The notes under the pieces: model-generated
What the model saw: the letters and a program-made list of their open reading frames with translations, nothing else
Told to the model about the DNA's origin: nothing
Databases searched by the model: none
Position numbers and translations under genes: made by a program
Shown: positions 12,544-24,893 of the stretch, piece after piece
Numbering within the stretch: position 1 is the first letter of the stretch
How the letters are laid out: each line of letters opens with the position of its first letter
Assembly (NCBI GenBank): GCA_022316685.1
Contig: JAKJHU010000046.1
Span: 3,216,001-3,280,000, forward strand
DNA from: Progne subis subis
Taxonomy: Eukaryota > Chordata > Aves > Passeriformes > Hirundinidae
Direction: 5' to 3'
Length of the DNA: 64,000 nucleotides

Positions 12544-15228
12544 CCAGAGGTCTGATGCAGTTTGTTTGCTGAAGTGCCAGAATGGCTGGATGGGATTGCT
12601 GAAATGGGAGTTAGGTGCTTAAACATGAATTAGTTGATTAAATATCATTATAGACATGTGTGTCTAAGTGCAAATAATCCATAGGAAGAATGAAGGAAAG
12701 TACTGTGGTCTCAGAGGAATTGTGTCCTCATTAAAATTGCCAGCCTGAAGAATTGGCTTTTTGCTACATTACTTAAGATACTCTTTCTCTTCTTCTCCAT
12801 TTCCATGCACTGCTTTAGGCTAGCTGAGCATTTCTGAGTGTCATGCTGGTGTTGGTGTCCACTTGCTTCTCTGAATTTTGTTGAAAGGACCTGAGTGAAA
12901 ACAATGGGAAGTGCTTTCCAGCTGGACCCCAAAGCAGACCAGGCTCTTCATTTACGCCTACACTGTGTTTTAATATAATTTTTTCCCTGGCTTTGAGTAG
13001 ATTTCAAAGGAAGGCTGCTAGAAGGAATCCCTTGTGAAATTTTGTTCTCTTTGTGGATAGTTATTCAGTTTTTCCTCTTGTAATACCCTTGGCTGAAGTC
13101 ATGCTTGCAGGTTTGGTGGGTTTTCGGTGAGTTTTTTGTTTCGTTGTTTTTTTTTTCCCCAGAGCTGAAACTGATTACTTTAGCAGAGTCCCATCCTGTA
13201 TTTTCTAGTTAAAACACTGAGTGAGAAATGTCTCTTGCTAGAAAATATACTTGGAGAAACATCTGTATAGGCAGTTCTCAATTCTCTGACTGGTTATAGC
13301 TACCTCACTTTTAATGCCTGAACCTGAATCTGGCAGAATAGGAACCAGAGTTGAAAATTGAGCTACTTTTTTTTTGGAATGCTGTTGAAAACATCAAATA
13401 TGTACTTCCAAACATTTAGTATATACCTTATGTAGCCTTTGTTTTATCACAAGGAATTATTAAATTATTTCACTACATTTTCTGAGGTTCCTAGATATTT
13501 TCAGGAGAGCACAGGATTGCTTTTACAGTTAGGTGATGGCAAGACTTCTGTAGTGTCTCTTTTGTGAAGTTTTAACTTGTTGGGCAGAACAATTCCCTTT
13601 AAAGACTATGGTCCCACCTTACCAAAGGTGAGGTGAAAATTGTGAAAAGAATACTATTCATTTCTTACTGTTCTGTGCTCTAGATCAAACCTGAGCTGTA
13701 GTGGAAAAGCTGGCATGCAGTGCACCTTGCAGTTGTAGCTATTGATCCAAAAGGGCTGGCAGGTTTGTTCAGGGCACTGCCACCTTTGGTGTACAAGGCT
13801 AAGAAAACCTGTTGAGCTTCTGAACTAGTTTCATTGACCTCAGCAGGCCTGAGTTAAAAGAAGAGGCTATATGATTGATTTACTGGCTTGTTTGCAAAAT
13901 TGTCACTGTGTTAAAAATCCAGTAGCTTTAGTAGGCATGTCAGTGGATTTAAAAATCCAGGTAGCTTTATGACACTTTCAGATGCTGAACCTTCTTTAGC
14001 CCGTGAAAGTCATCTGTTTCAAGACAGGATACAGCAAGAATAGCTACAGTATGAGTGTTTTTCTGTGCTCTCAAACTTCCCATTGAATCAAAGGGCCAGT
14101 ACCAGGATTACCTTCTGCCTTGAAAAGGGAGTTGGTGACCATTTTAAGTCCTCGATGCTTGCAGATGGTAAGAAGAGCTCCTTGTAGTGATGAACTGAAT
14201 ACTCCTCAGGTGCAAGCAGTGAGATTGGTGCTTCACTGACATTTAGATCTTTCAGACAGTAGTCCTTTAGTGGGTGAGTCCTGCTCTAAACATGCTCTCT
14301 TTTTGTCTGGCATGTTTTTTGTTGTTTTTTTTTTAATACCACACTAGAAACTACCCAGCATTTACAGCATAAACCATCAGTTTGAGAGATCTTAATGTAA
14401 AGTGCTTTGTTACTGTAAAGTCTGGAATCTCTGAATATTAGGGAAACTGGCCGAAGTTGTTGTGTAATCAATATGTGCCTAAGTTAAATCCTAATTATGA
14501 CAAGCTGTTTTGTGATCTTCATGTAAGTTGTGAATTTCAGTTAGACTGCAAAAGAATCTGATCTTCAATGACATTAAGATTTACAATTCTAATTGAAAGG
14601 GAAAACCTGATATTTCCCCTACTCCTGTAAAGAAAATACTATTTATTGTCCCAAAAGATGTATTAATGGAGAGTGTGATGCCCTGCATATCCTCTGCTAC
14701 CAAGTGTTTTCATCATCTCATTCTGTCGTGCAGTGATGTACATCTGCTGAAGTCCTTTTTTCTTACTAATCAAGTTTAGCTTTTTCATCCTGGAACTAAC
14801 TGGTTTGAATGAGGCTGGAGGAGTTGACAGGATGGTAGTCCAGTCTTGTAGAAAGGATTAGTTTAAGGAAAGAAGAATTTGAGTTTTGATCCCTAGTAGT
14901 CTAACTATATTTAATGCTGTCCAAGTGCTTGTAACCATTCAAGTGTTCTATAAAGCACACTTAAATAAGCATTGATGTAAGTATGTCTTACGATCATCTG
15001 GATTTCCATGTGCTATTGAGAGGTGACACAACTATAATGTTATGCCAGCATGTTATCTGACAAATTGGGAAGTTGTTCTTAAGCCAAAAAGGTTGAATCA
15101 TCATGTTCCTTTTAACCCCTCACAAGTTAGTGGTGTTGGCCTTATTTGAACTGGTGGCTGAAATGTAAGTCAGCATAAGGATTCCCAAAGTCCCTTTTTA
15201 ATTGCAGTTTCGCTTTAGTTAACAGAAC

Positions 15229-15282
15229 TGATGTTCTTCTCTGTGCTCTTAACTTTGATGTTCTTCTCTGTGCTCTTAACTT
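15229..15282 (+). repeat. 27-bp perfect tandem duplication
   Basis: Two identical adjacent 27-bp copies, 15229-15255 and 15256-15282, each starting 'tgatgttcttctctgtgctc'. The perfect identity suggests a recent slippage duplication. Confidence 0.9.
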
Positions 15283-16572
15283 TTCGGCCCCTGTATAGTT
15301 TTTCCTCCTTTGCTTCCTTGCCAGAATTTGACAGTTATGTTAACATACTTTCTGACAAACTTCTTTGCTTTGATACTTAAGGCTTCTCAATAGGAACTGT
15401 GATAAAATGGAATTTCACTTATCTCAGAATAAGGAGTTTGGGTTTTTTTCCCTCAGCAGAATAATTGAATTATGTTGGTAGGTAGAAAAGCAGCAGCTTG
15501 TCTAAGGATTCAGGAATTGCAGTCTTTTTTTCTCCCTGCCTCAAAGAAGCTCATATGACACATAAGTTCAATATTTGATTATCTGATTAAGGGTATAAAT
15601 GCCAGTGATCCTGTGACACTATTAGCCGTTAGACTTGTTAACTTTTATTAGGAATAAAAAGTAGGTTTCAGCAAGTTGAGCCAAATGTTGTACTTAAGTA
15701 TTTCTGGTCTCAAAGTTGTTCAAGTCACTTTTAATGCATTCTTCTGTGCCCATGTACTGGCTGTGTTGTGGTTGCCTTCACCTGCTTTTTAATGCTTTTT
15801 CTTCTAAATCCCCCTCTGGGGTTGTCTTTTCTTGATTTCTCCTGTTTTATTCGGTTGGGTTTGGTTTTTGTTTTGGTTTGAGTTTTTTGTTTGTTTTTCT
15901 TAGGCAATTTCCATAGTTCTGGTTATTCTCCTCTGTATTTCTTTTCTGTTCTCAAAGCGTCCCTTGATCATCTTGGAAAGTTCAGGAAGCTTGTTAGTTG
16001 TTTTTTCTCCAGCTCAATAGCTCAGTGCCTTCTTGTACTGCAGCTTTAGAGGGGATCCTTGCTGGCCAAAACAGCAAGTGGAGAAGAGTGCCCTCTTTAA
16101 TTGTTTGGCTGAGAGGCTTGTACAGTTATTTTGAGAGCAAGACAGAAGAGTTTTTAAGTTAGGCTATCTTGTCGGGGTTTTCCTGTCTTTGCCAAGCAAA
16201 CATTTAGTGTTGCAGAAATGCTGTTTGTATTCAGGCAAAGAGCTGCAAGAGGTCCAATGAACGTGGTTGTACATTTGTACTCTGCATGTGATTAGCACGG
16301 CGTTTTATCTGTAGTAGGATGTTACAGAGGTGGCAGGAGGTGGGATGGGATCTATATAATATAGTTCATGGCTTCACACAATTCCCAGAGTAATAGGAGA
16401 ATGCAACTAAATCTGCCAGTGAGTTGAGGCAAACATTTAGGCAGCAGTGGCCTCTGTGGTGTTTACAGAGTGTTCCTACATTCAGATTTTAGAAGGTTCC
16501 AGAAATCTGTTTTGAAGATTGCAAGAATGTGAACTTTACAAAGCATTGCTTTTAAAATATACACTTATACCT

Positions 16573-16602
16573 ATGTGTATGTTTGTGTGTGTGTGTGTAT
16601 GT
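16573..16602 (+). repeat. (GT)n microsatellite
   Basis: An interrupted run of GT and TATG units about 30 bases long. It lies about 150 bases before the acceptor of the first GBF1 exon in the window. Confidence 0.8.
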
Positions 16603-16753
16603 AAAAGCAACCCTGACCTTCTAATCAGCCTTCTGAAATTAACCTAGAGCAGGCTTTTTTTCCTCTGAGATGAAACTTGCTGTATATTTTTAAAGAGGAA
16701 GTGAATCCTAAAACAAGTCTAATTGTCTTGTTAAAATTCTTTTTATTTTACAG

Positions 16754-16885
16754 AGCTATCTGAAATCGAACCTAATGTCTTTCTTCGGCCTTTTCTGGAA
16801 GTAATCCGTTCTGAAGACACTACAGGCCCCATAACTGGATTGGCACTCACCTCTGTGAATAAGTTCCTCTCATATGCACTAATAG
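16754..16885 (+). CDS. GBF1: GBF1 exon, DCB domain (about residues 55-98)
   Basis: The exon reads (E)LSEIEPNVFLRPFLEVIRS... to ...VNKFLSYALI, a segment essentially unchanged in vertebrate GBF1. Acceptor ttttacag; donor G|GTATGT. It enters with two bases of a codon and leaves in phase 1. The DCB domain mediates dimerisation and binds the HUS domain. Confidence 0.96.
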
Positions 16886-19800
16886 GTATGTTATGTGGCT
16901 TGGTGGGATTTACCAAAATGCCAGCCAAATGCATCTCTGTGAGCTGAGTCTTTGGCCAAGATACATGCTTGCAGTCTTAATGTGGAGATTGAGGAAATAA
17001 GAAAATTGTCTTCAGCACTGGGGAAATCAGCATCTGCAGTTTCTTAATATCTTACTGGCTGATCTTTCATGGCACTACACCAGCGTCTAGAGACAGAGCC
17101 AAAGCCTCTGGTGTGCCCTGGCTGCTGTGTGTGCTTAGAGCCTGCTGGAGGACTGTGCTGGTCACCCACTGGTTTTTAATGCCCTCCAAGCAAAAGGGCC
17201 AGGGAGGGAAGAATACCAGCTCAAATTACAATGTTGTAACATGTAGAAACACTAGTAGGATTTATTTAGTTTTGTGGACTGACATGTCTGCACTCGAGTA
17301 AAGATGATTTTTTTGCCCGGTCCCTAACACTGTCCAGTGGTGTGCCAGTACTCTTCACTTTGCACAACTGTCATGACAGAGACTGTGTTGCTGCTACCCA
17401 AACTTTCAAATTTGCACTTTCTCCTTTCTATCTGTGAAAGACTTATAATGTGGTCAGTTCCTGTGGCTCAGCTGGCTTGTAACTAACTCATTAGCTGCCT
17501 TTCTGGCTGCCATCAATATGTCATCCCATTGTTAATCGTACTCGAGTTTTCTCTGTAAGTTCTGTTAGTACTTTGTGATCATACCCGTGCAAATTAGAAA
17601 ACCTGTTATCTGTGTTTGTTTATGCCTGGTCTCACTTGAGGAAAATAATTTTATCAATCTTTCTTCTCCTGAGTTCAGATTTCTCAGTTCTTTTTCTTCT
17701 ACAGCATTGTAAGGGAACACTTTGAATTTTTGGTACTGTTGTTTTAAATATTTACTTCTTTGGAGACAGCATGAAGGCAATTAGAGAAAGAAAGGGCTTT
17801 ACATCGGTGCAAATCACTTTTGTGGGAAAGACAGAAAACTAAAATGAGCAAAAATAGAAACTTGCAGGAAAAAAGATTTAAGTGTTGGATGAAAATTTAG
17901 TGTATGAGGACTTCAGTTAGTGGGTCTATTTGATATAATTAAGTGGCAAAAATATAACTGGAATGATGCAATAATGACATAAGTTCCTAGGACAATAAAG
18001 AAATCTTTAAAAATCAGCCTGTAAAACATGTCCCCCTGAAGGATTAAGCAATAATGCAAACTATGACTTTCAGCATTACAGTGAGGAGTAGACTCTTCTT
18101 CTGAGCTTTTATGATCTGTATCACATGTCCAGGCAAATGTCTGCACAGGCAGCTGACTACAAACGCGTCATTTGAAGCAGAAACAGGAAAAAATGGGGTT
18201 AAGAATTTGTAGCCTTTCTCTAGCTACTTGTTTAGAGTATTAATTGGGTCACTCCAACAAGAGTGCATCCCTGTAACTGTTGCTGATTGTGTGTCTTTGT
18301 AGTAGACAGTGGAAGACTCTCTGCCTGGCTTTTTTTCTGGGGCAGAACCTGTAATCTAAGACCTTCCTTGTTGCTTCAGGTGACATTCAGAGCAGCCTTG
18401 TCCTTTGTGCTGCTCCAGATACCAGTTAGACTGGGATTAGTGGTGCTGGCTGAACATCTGGCTAGGTCATGTTGTTAAATGAAAGCTTTTTGGTATTATA
18501 ATTTCTTTATGTAATATGAGGCTAAAGGTAGTCTGAAGGCTGTTTGCCTAAACATAGGAAATGCTTAAAACTGTTCTTAATGTACAAATGTTTCAAACTA
18601 CACAGAGCAAGAGAGAAGGATGCTGGCATAACCATGGTAGGGACATTGCAGTGTAGCATTTATTTATGGCGTGTTTTGGGGCTGCATAATGACAGGTGAA
18701 ACCAGCACTTTTTAAAAACGTGACATTAGCTTTGTTTGTTCTGTGAGTGGTTGGTTTTTGCTGTACACACTGGGTTGAAAACCAGGGTGCGGTGAAAGGG
18801 CCAAACTCATCTGATAAATATCTTTGTTTTAAATGCCTTTCTTTTACCATTTCCAAAGTATTTCATTGCTAATCCTTGTGCAGTCTCATTGTGTTTTTTA
18901 TTCTGTCACATGTCAGAAGGTGGTTATCTGTCTCCTTTTTAGGCCAGTGTTGCTGAGGGGTATGTTTTAAAACCAGTTAGAGAAAACTAATTCTTGAGTA
19001 GAGTTTAAGATTTCTGATTTCTAGTAGTTTGAATTGCAAATTCACTAATGGTATAGTATGCAATCACAGCTCAGATAGATAAAATTACTTGATACACACC
19101 ATGTGTGTGTTTTAGCAGGAATAGTTAGGCTTACAGTGATTATCCTCTGCTCTAAGTACTTCTACAAAAGTTTTAGTTGATAAATTATGCAATAACATTT
19201 AAAGTACTAGAAAACCGTGTGGCAATACTAAACTCCCATTGATTTTTATCCCTCCGATTAGTTATTTCCTTGCTCGGCAGTTTTGCAGTAGCTAGTGAGC
19301 TGTCAGCCTACTGGATGAGCTCAGACCTTAGCTATAGGAAGACTAGTGGCTAAATTTCAGATTTGGGTTTTTCTGTATTTCCCTCAGAAAAAGTATGTGC
19401 TCTTTTTATTGTCCACAGCAGCTTCTGGCTCCATTTCTAAAGTTAGCTTTCCCTGATGTTCCTGAAAACTACGTATCTGTAAGTAACTGTTGCTCAGGTT
19501 CCAGTGAGAGGACTTGCTGTTTAAGAAGTTTAAAGCTGGTTCTCCCCTCTACCTTTTCCATCTCCTTGGTGATTTATTTTAGTTCCATTAAAGGTGTTAT
19601 TGAGCAGGCTTCTGGCTTTCCTGAATTCCCTCTGGTTCAGAGCCTGGATTTTCTGATTTCTATTTGTTCTTTTGCCCACCTGTTGTAAGACTGCACCCGG
19701 TATGAAATGGGTGCATCTAGATGCGGTATCTAGATCTTTGCATTGTAGATGGCAATTTTCCAAGTGTTACTGTGCTCACTCAAACTTCTTGTTAGTGATT

Positions 19801-21926
19801 CTGAGCAGGCATCGATACATCTTCCCGTACTGTTTTCTCACAAGGGAACAAAGATTTTTTTTCCGTATCTTGTTTCTGCAAAGTGGAAGTATCTGTGCTT
19901 TTAATTGAACTCAAGAGGCTTTATAAATTGACCTGAATTTGTAGTGCTGTTCCAGGGAGCCAGAACTGAAGTAGTCAGGCGTGATGTGTGTTGGGAGAGA
20001 GGTGTTGAAGGTAGGGGCTGGAACAGCGGAGCAGTACTCATAGATCTGTTAAAGAAGCATGTGCACGGCTTGCTTGCATTTCCTTTTCACACAGACTGTT
20101 TATCCGTAACTACAATTAAAGATATCCCTGAGACTAGAGTAACTCACATCTACTGGAAAAGGTTACAGTGAAGTGAATCTCTGTGTCCTGCCTGGGGGAG
20201 CCTTTTCTGCAACAAGTCGTTTTTTTGTGTTGATTCCCACTGGGCTGCTTTTCACTGTGGTTGTTGAGGTTGGTTAACAGTAATGCTCATGTAGGTGCTG
20301 GCATTTTAATATCACTGGTCTTTGCCTAATCTAATTAAGACAATTCAGAATGAGCCTGCATCACCACTGGTGATTTAAGCTATTACCTCCATGAATAGAA
20401 GTGAATGAGACACCAACCTATGACTGATTTTATTGCCTCTGGTTAGAAGAGTAGTAGCTTCTCACTGGATTATAAGCCATTATTGAAGGTATGCAGAGGA
20501 CTGCCTTTGACAGCCAGGCCTCTTACCTAATGCTTCCCCATATCAGTTTTGTGTCCTGTTGTGTGCTGCTGCTAAACTAGGTGAAAAGTGACTGATTGGT
20601 TTTAGAACAGCCTTCTTGATAGCTCAGTGAAATTTGCCTGGCAAACCAGGAGAGGAACTGCTCTAAACTATGTAATATTTCTCTGTGTGTGAACAATGTC
20701 TAAAGTAAGCAAGCTCTGTTCTTAATAGGAATGTGTAAGAGATAGCAATGGCAAAGGGCTGTTCCTGTGTGATTTTAAAAATTTAGAATTTATGTGATTC
20801 TAAAGTGCACTAATGCCATTCATTTTTACGTAACTGAGAAATTTCTTATCCTGCAGCCGCTCAGGATAAGAGTGTGGTAGAGACTGCTGTCTCTGGACCA
20901 CAATAAGGGCATCTTTCTTTAATACCAAGGGCTTATAGCCCTTCCCAGATGCTGAACAGTTACTGGAGACAAAGAGGGAATCTGTGAAACTTCTCTGCGA
21001 AGCATACGAGGTCTTGTGTGGTTCCTCTGTCAGCATCATTTTTGCTGGAGTTCAAGAGGCCCCATTGCCAATTAATGAGGTATTAAGCAATGTTTAGGTT
21101 GTCTCCTTTCTTTCCTAATGACTGTTTAGGTAGAAGGGTATCAAGATTCTTGCCCAGTGCCATATTGTCTAAGTGAGAATGAAATCAAAGCCAGAGGCAG
21201 CTTTTCTGAAGCCACTGTAATGTAGCGCGAGATACAGTTACTAGCAACAATCTCATCCTAAACATTCTCTCAACTGCACCATTGTTTGTAGCTGCAAAAG
21301 ACTGAAATAGAGAGAAGGAGCCTTGATGAATGATTGGAGTGGGAGGCCTGCAACTCTGATATCTAAACTGTGATCGTGTCTGTCTGCTGTTTTCTCTGGG
21401 GAAAGCTACTGGTCTGTTCCTTCCCAGCTCTCGTTCCTTGAGAGGGATGTAGAACAACGAGACAAGTTTTTCCTTCTCAATTTAGTGGAACCTGTTTGGC
21501 ATTTTCTTCTCATGAGAGTAAATTTTAGGTTTCTTATGTTTAAGAGCTGTTTTTTCTTTATTCCCAAGGAGGCACTGAATGCATTTAATAGCTGATGGTG
21601 CTGTATTGTAGGGAACAGAACACAGTCTTAGAAGTTAACTTCTAAAACGTAGAGAACCAGTAACAACAGAATTGTAATTATTTTCTTTGTTAAGTTATAT
21701 CTTTTTGAAAATGTAAGTAGATTCTTGTTCTATCTTTCTGAAAGCTCCCAGTTACGAAGCTTTTCTGTTAGTGGAAGGTGAGTTATGTTCTTGGGTCAAC
21801 TCACTACACGTCACATAAATTAAGGAAGCTGAAGGTCACACAGAATCTCCATGTAGTTGTCTCCCCACAGAGGTGGTCGACTGTAGATGGTAGTTCCCTG
21901 ACACGTATTTTTATTCTGTTATTCAG
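16886..21926 (+). other. GBF1: GBF1 intron, 5.0 kb
   Basis: No exon-like or RNA-gene signal seen. It contains short inverted repeats near 19692-19724 and scattered T-rich stretches. Open frames are short and lack usable splice contexts or family resemblance. Confidence 0.8.
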
Positions 21927-22045
21927 ATCCCAGCCATGAGGGCACAGCAGAGGGGATGGAGAACATGGCAGATGCTGTCACACATGCTCGATTTGTGGGC
22001 ACAGATCATGCGAGCGATGAGGTTGTCTTGATGAAAATCCTGCAG
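21927..22045 (+). CDS. GBF1: GBF1 exon, DCB domain (about residues 98-138)
   Basis: Encodes DPSHEGTAEGMENMADAV then THARFVGTDHASDEVVLMKI-LQ. Acceptor attcag, donor CAG|GTAAGA, leaving in phase 0. The first base of the Asp codon comes from the previous exon. Confidence 0.97.
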
Positions 22046-22662
22046 GTAAGAGGAGAGAAATGGTAATTACCATAATGGTTGCTGCCTGTTGTGGAACATA
22101 TCCTGTTACATAGAGATGAAGAGGAGGGAGCAATGTTTTGACTCTGTAGGAGCTTAGTGACAGACTTTATTTTTAAACAGATGGCTCATATACCTGTGGT
22201 AAAAGCTTTTCCAAATGAAAATAGTTAAAAGCTTATATGAAATGATTTTAAAATTATGAACTTGATAATGTCGTGGTGTTGATAAGCCTATGTTGTGCAT
22301 GACCTATGTTGGAGGGGGGTTAATTAAGAATATGGAGCTCACAAACCTATTTTTGAGAAAAATTCTTTGTAGAGGTGTATACCTCTTTGGTTTGTGTGCT
22401 TCTGAAGAGATATCTAGTTCCTGAATAATTATTAAATACTGAGTAGCCTGCAGTGTATCGGACCTCTTTTAGAAGTGGGTCAGGGGATCATTCTTGTCCC
22501 CTAATTGCCTTCTTCAGCACAGCATTCAGTTTGAAATTACGCCAGGAGAAACTTTCTTAGGTTTTCTGCTCATGGCAGTCTTTCTTGAGGAAACCAGCCT
22601 CCTCTTGGGACTGCACACAAGTATCATTGCAGTGTGGTACATACGGGTGCTGTTCTTTGCAG

Positions 22663-22771
22663 GTGCTGAGGACATTGCTGCTCACCCCAGTGGGAGCCCA
22701 CCTCACCAACGAATCCGTGTGTGAGATCATGCAGTCCTGTTTCCGCATATGCTTCGAAATGAGGCTCAGTG
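22663..22771 (+). CDS. GBF1: GBF1 exon, DCB domain (about residues 139-174)
   Basis: Encodes [20 protein letters not shown] followed by [16 protein letters not shown]. Acceptor ctttgcag, donor G|GTAGGT, leaving in phase 1. The [17 protein letters not shown] helix is a hallmark of the DCB regions of large Arf-GEFs. Confidence 0.97.
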
Positions 22772-22895
22772 GTAGGTTTGTTCATACTTCTCCCGTTAAG
22801 AAGTTGGTCAGGTTTCCTCTGTTCTAGAGCATGCATCCACGGAAAGCTGCTGAGCTTTATATTATTGTGTCTTTCTACAACTTCATGGAAAATTT

Positions 22896-23040
22896 GTTGG
22901 GCGTTCGCTGTGCGAGTTTGGACTGCTCTTTTCCCCAGCTGTGTAGCGCCACCGTGCGATGCCGTGACCATTTGCAGTAACGCGGGGCTGGAGCTGGTTT
23001 TAATAAATTTGCCGTAATCTCTGTAAACAAGACTCGGAGG
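22896..23040. promoter_or_regulatory. CpG-enriched patch inside a short intron
   Basis: About 11 CpGs in roughly 145 bases between two GBF1 exons, in 'gggcgttcgctgtgcgag' and 'gcgccaccgtgcgatgccgt'. It also holds a forkhead-like TGTAAACA. No GBF1 coding sequence lies here. The regulatory role is inferred from composition only. Confidence 0.3.
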
Positions 23041-23117
23041 GGAGTCTGCTTGAAGAAGCCTCTTGATAATATCACACTGAGTAATGACACCTGTGTTATT
23101 TGTTTTTGTCTTCGCAG

Positions 23118-23178
23118 AGTTATTGAGAAAATCTGCAGAGCACACTCTGGTCGACATGGTGCAGCTGCTCTTCACAAG
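23118..23178 (+). CDS. GBF1: GBF1 exon, DCB domain (about residues 175-194)
   Basis: A 61-nt exon encoding ELLRKSAEHTLVDMVQLLFT plus two bases of Arg. Acceptor cttcgcag, donor AG|GTAAAC. Matches the conserved TLVDMVQLLF helix of the family. Confidence 0.97.
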
Positions 23179-24838
23179 GTAAACCTGCTTGTGTTTGCCT
23201 CAGCATTGCCGAGATGGCCCTCTAAGGACAGAAAGATTCCACACTTCCACTTAAGGGCCCTCAGAAAAATCATCCAAAATGGTCATTATTTAGAGGAGGA
23301 AGGGGATGAAGGATTTGGCACTTTTCTCTAGGGCTGACCCTGTCAGACTGCAGGGAGACAGAGGTAGGGAAGGTTGCCTGGTTTAAGGTGTCCTTTGAGG
23401 AGAGATGGACAGCCAAGTAATGAAGAGCTTTAGGATAGAGAACCAGTTTCAGGACAGAGAATGCAAACTTCACTGAAAAAAAGGTGCTCTAAAAAATAGA
23501 GCTCTCTTTAGCAGAGAGAATAGAAATGGTGTTGAATAGCCACACATTGATTTCAAGCTGAGAGCTTTGACCTCACACATCAAAGAACATTTAAAACTCT
23601 TGAAATCGTCTGTCTTGGACAAATCTTCTGCCCTTTTCAGCACCCTTCAGGTAATTAAGGTGATTTCTTTAAAATACAAGTAAATAATTAACTTCAAAAC
23701 TGTTTCTCCAAATAGTGAAGTAATCATAAATTTTCTCTGGGTACTGTAAAAAGGAAATTTTTATAGGTACAGGTATTCTTCTAGTAGAAAAGGATTTTGG
23801 TGAAACTGACAGCTTATGAAACATCATATTTTTTTTTCCCATTGTCACACAGTTCCAATGAGATCTCAGAGTTTTCTCCTCTGTGTGTCCTGCATCCGTG
23901 CACTGGATGAATGTTGAGCAAAGTCAGAATCAATCTCCTCAAAGAGGAGAGACCTTTTTCTCTTTTTCTCCAAATGCATATGTGAATTTTACTTGGTGCT
24001 TTTTCATTACTTACTGTGTAATCCTCTCCTCCGTCCTTCTTGATAAGGCTTGGAGACACCATCACCATCTGTGCCTGTGGACATTGGGATAGAGATGCGA
24101 GGCAAAGGCAGCAACTGCAGGGGTCATTCGGCTGTCTTGCTTTCCAGAGAAAGAAACAGCCAAAGCTGTTCTCCAAGGCTTTTATACCCTCATCAAGTAA
24201 AGACAGAACTGTAGTAAAGAAACAGAAGAGAGAGAAGGGTGTGTAGAATTGTAGGGCTGTACGTGCTGTCATTTGGTAGCACAGGTGAGAGCAATCTACC
24301 TCATTTTGAGATGGGAACTGCTTATCTCCAAAGATTCAACTTAATGTACACCTGCTGCCCTCCACAATTGTGTTTACATGATGCAGAGCACAGGATAACT
24401 GCTGGGGTTTCTACAAATTCAAAAAGAATTGCCATGACTAGTACTAACATGTACACTGCAAGAGTCCTGGTGTGGATGACACTGACTCAGCAGCTGTTTT
24501 TACCAGCATCAGAGAAACCTGTTTTGAACAAATGTAAATAGTACACTGCTGAAAACATACATTGAAAGAAAAGAGATGGTCTTTACATGGCAAGAAAATC
24601 AAGATAGAAAAACAGCCATTAGCAGTAATAGTGTGCAAAGCACCACCCATCTATACTTGTGTGGTTTTTTTCCCATGGCAGATTTTGGCAGGAAAAGAAA
24701 TTAAGAGAGTCTTTGTGAAGAAAACCTAATTTGGGTTTTCTGGTATCTGCAGCATGACTGGAAAGACCAGCCTATTTCTTTCCCCTTCTTGTTAATCCAT
24801 GTAAGCTTATGTATTTTGGTTTGCTTTTTGTGTTTCAG

Positions 24839-24893
24839 GTTGCCTCAGTTTAAAGAAGAGCCTAAAAGCTACATGGGAACAAACATGAAGAAG
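24839..24893 (+). CDS. GBF1: GBF1 exon, end of DCB domain (about residues 195-213)
   Basis: A 55-nt exon encoding RLPQFKEEPKSYMGTNMKK. Acceptor tttcag, donor AAG|GTAAGA, leaving in phase 0. It is followed by the longest complete intron in the window, 6.8 kb. Confidence 0.96.

Larger units (their letters stand above)
1..16753 (+). other. GBF1: GBF1 intron (partial), no coding exon seen
   Basis: This stretch ends at the acceptor ttttacag before the first exon in the window. I looked for the expected upstream GBF1 exons (protein start and the DEERDPLL/HLKEV segment) and did not see them, so the whole stretch reads as the 3' part of one long intron. It holds CR1 fragments, one MIR-like relic, poly-T and T/G-rich tracts, a (GT)n run, a 27-bp tandem duplication and one CpG-rich patch near 12184-12543. 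Open frames here are short and look like chance. Confidence 0.85.

Noticed and set aside
22624..23175. 183-codon minus-strand open frame
   Set aside because: It is antisense to two conserved GBF1 exons and the intron between them, so it is a shadow.
23814..24272. 152-codon minus-strand open frame in an intron
   Set aside because: No domain, no splice partners and no family resemblance.
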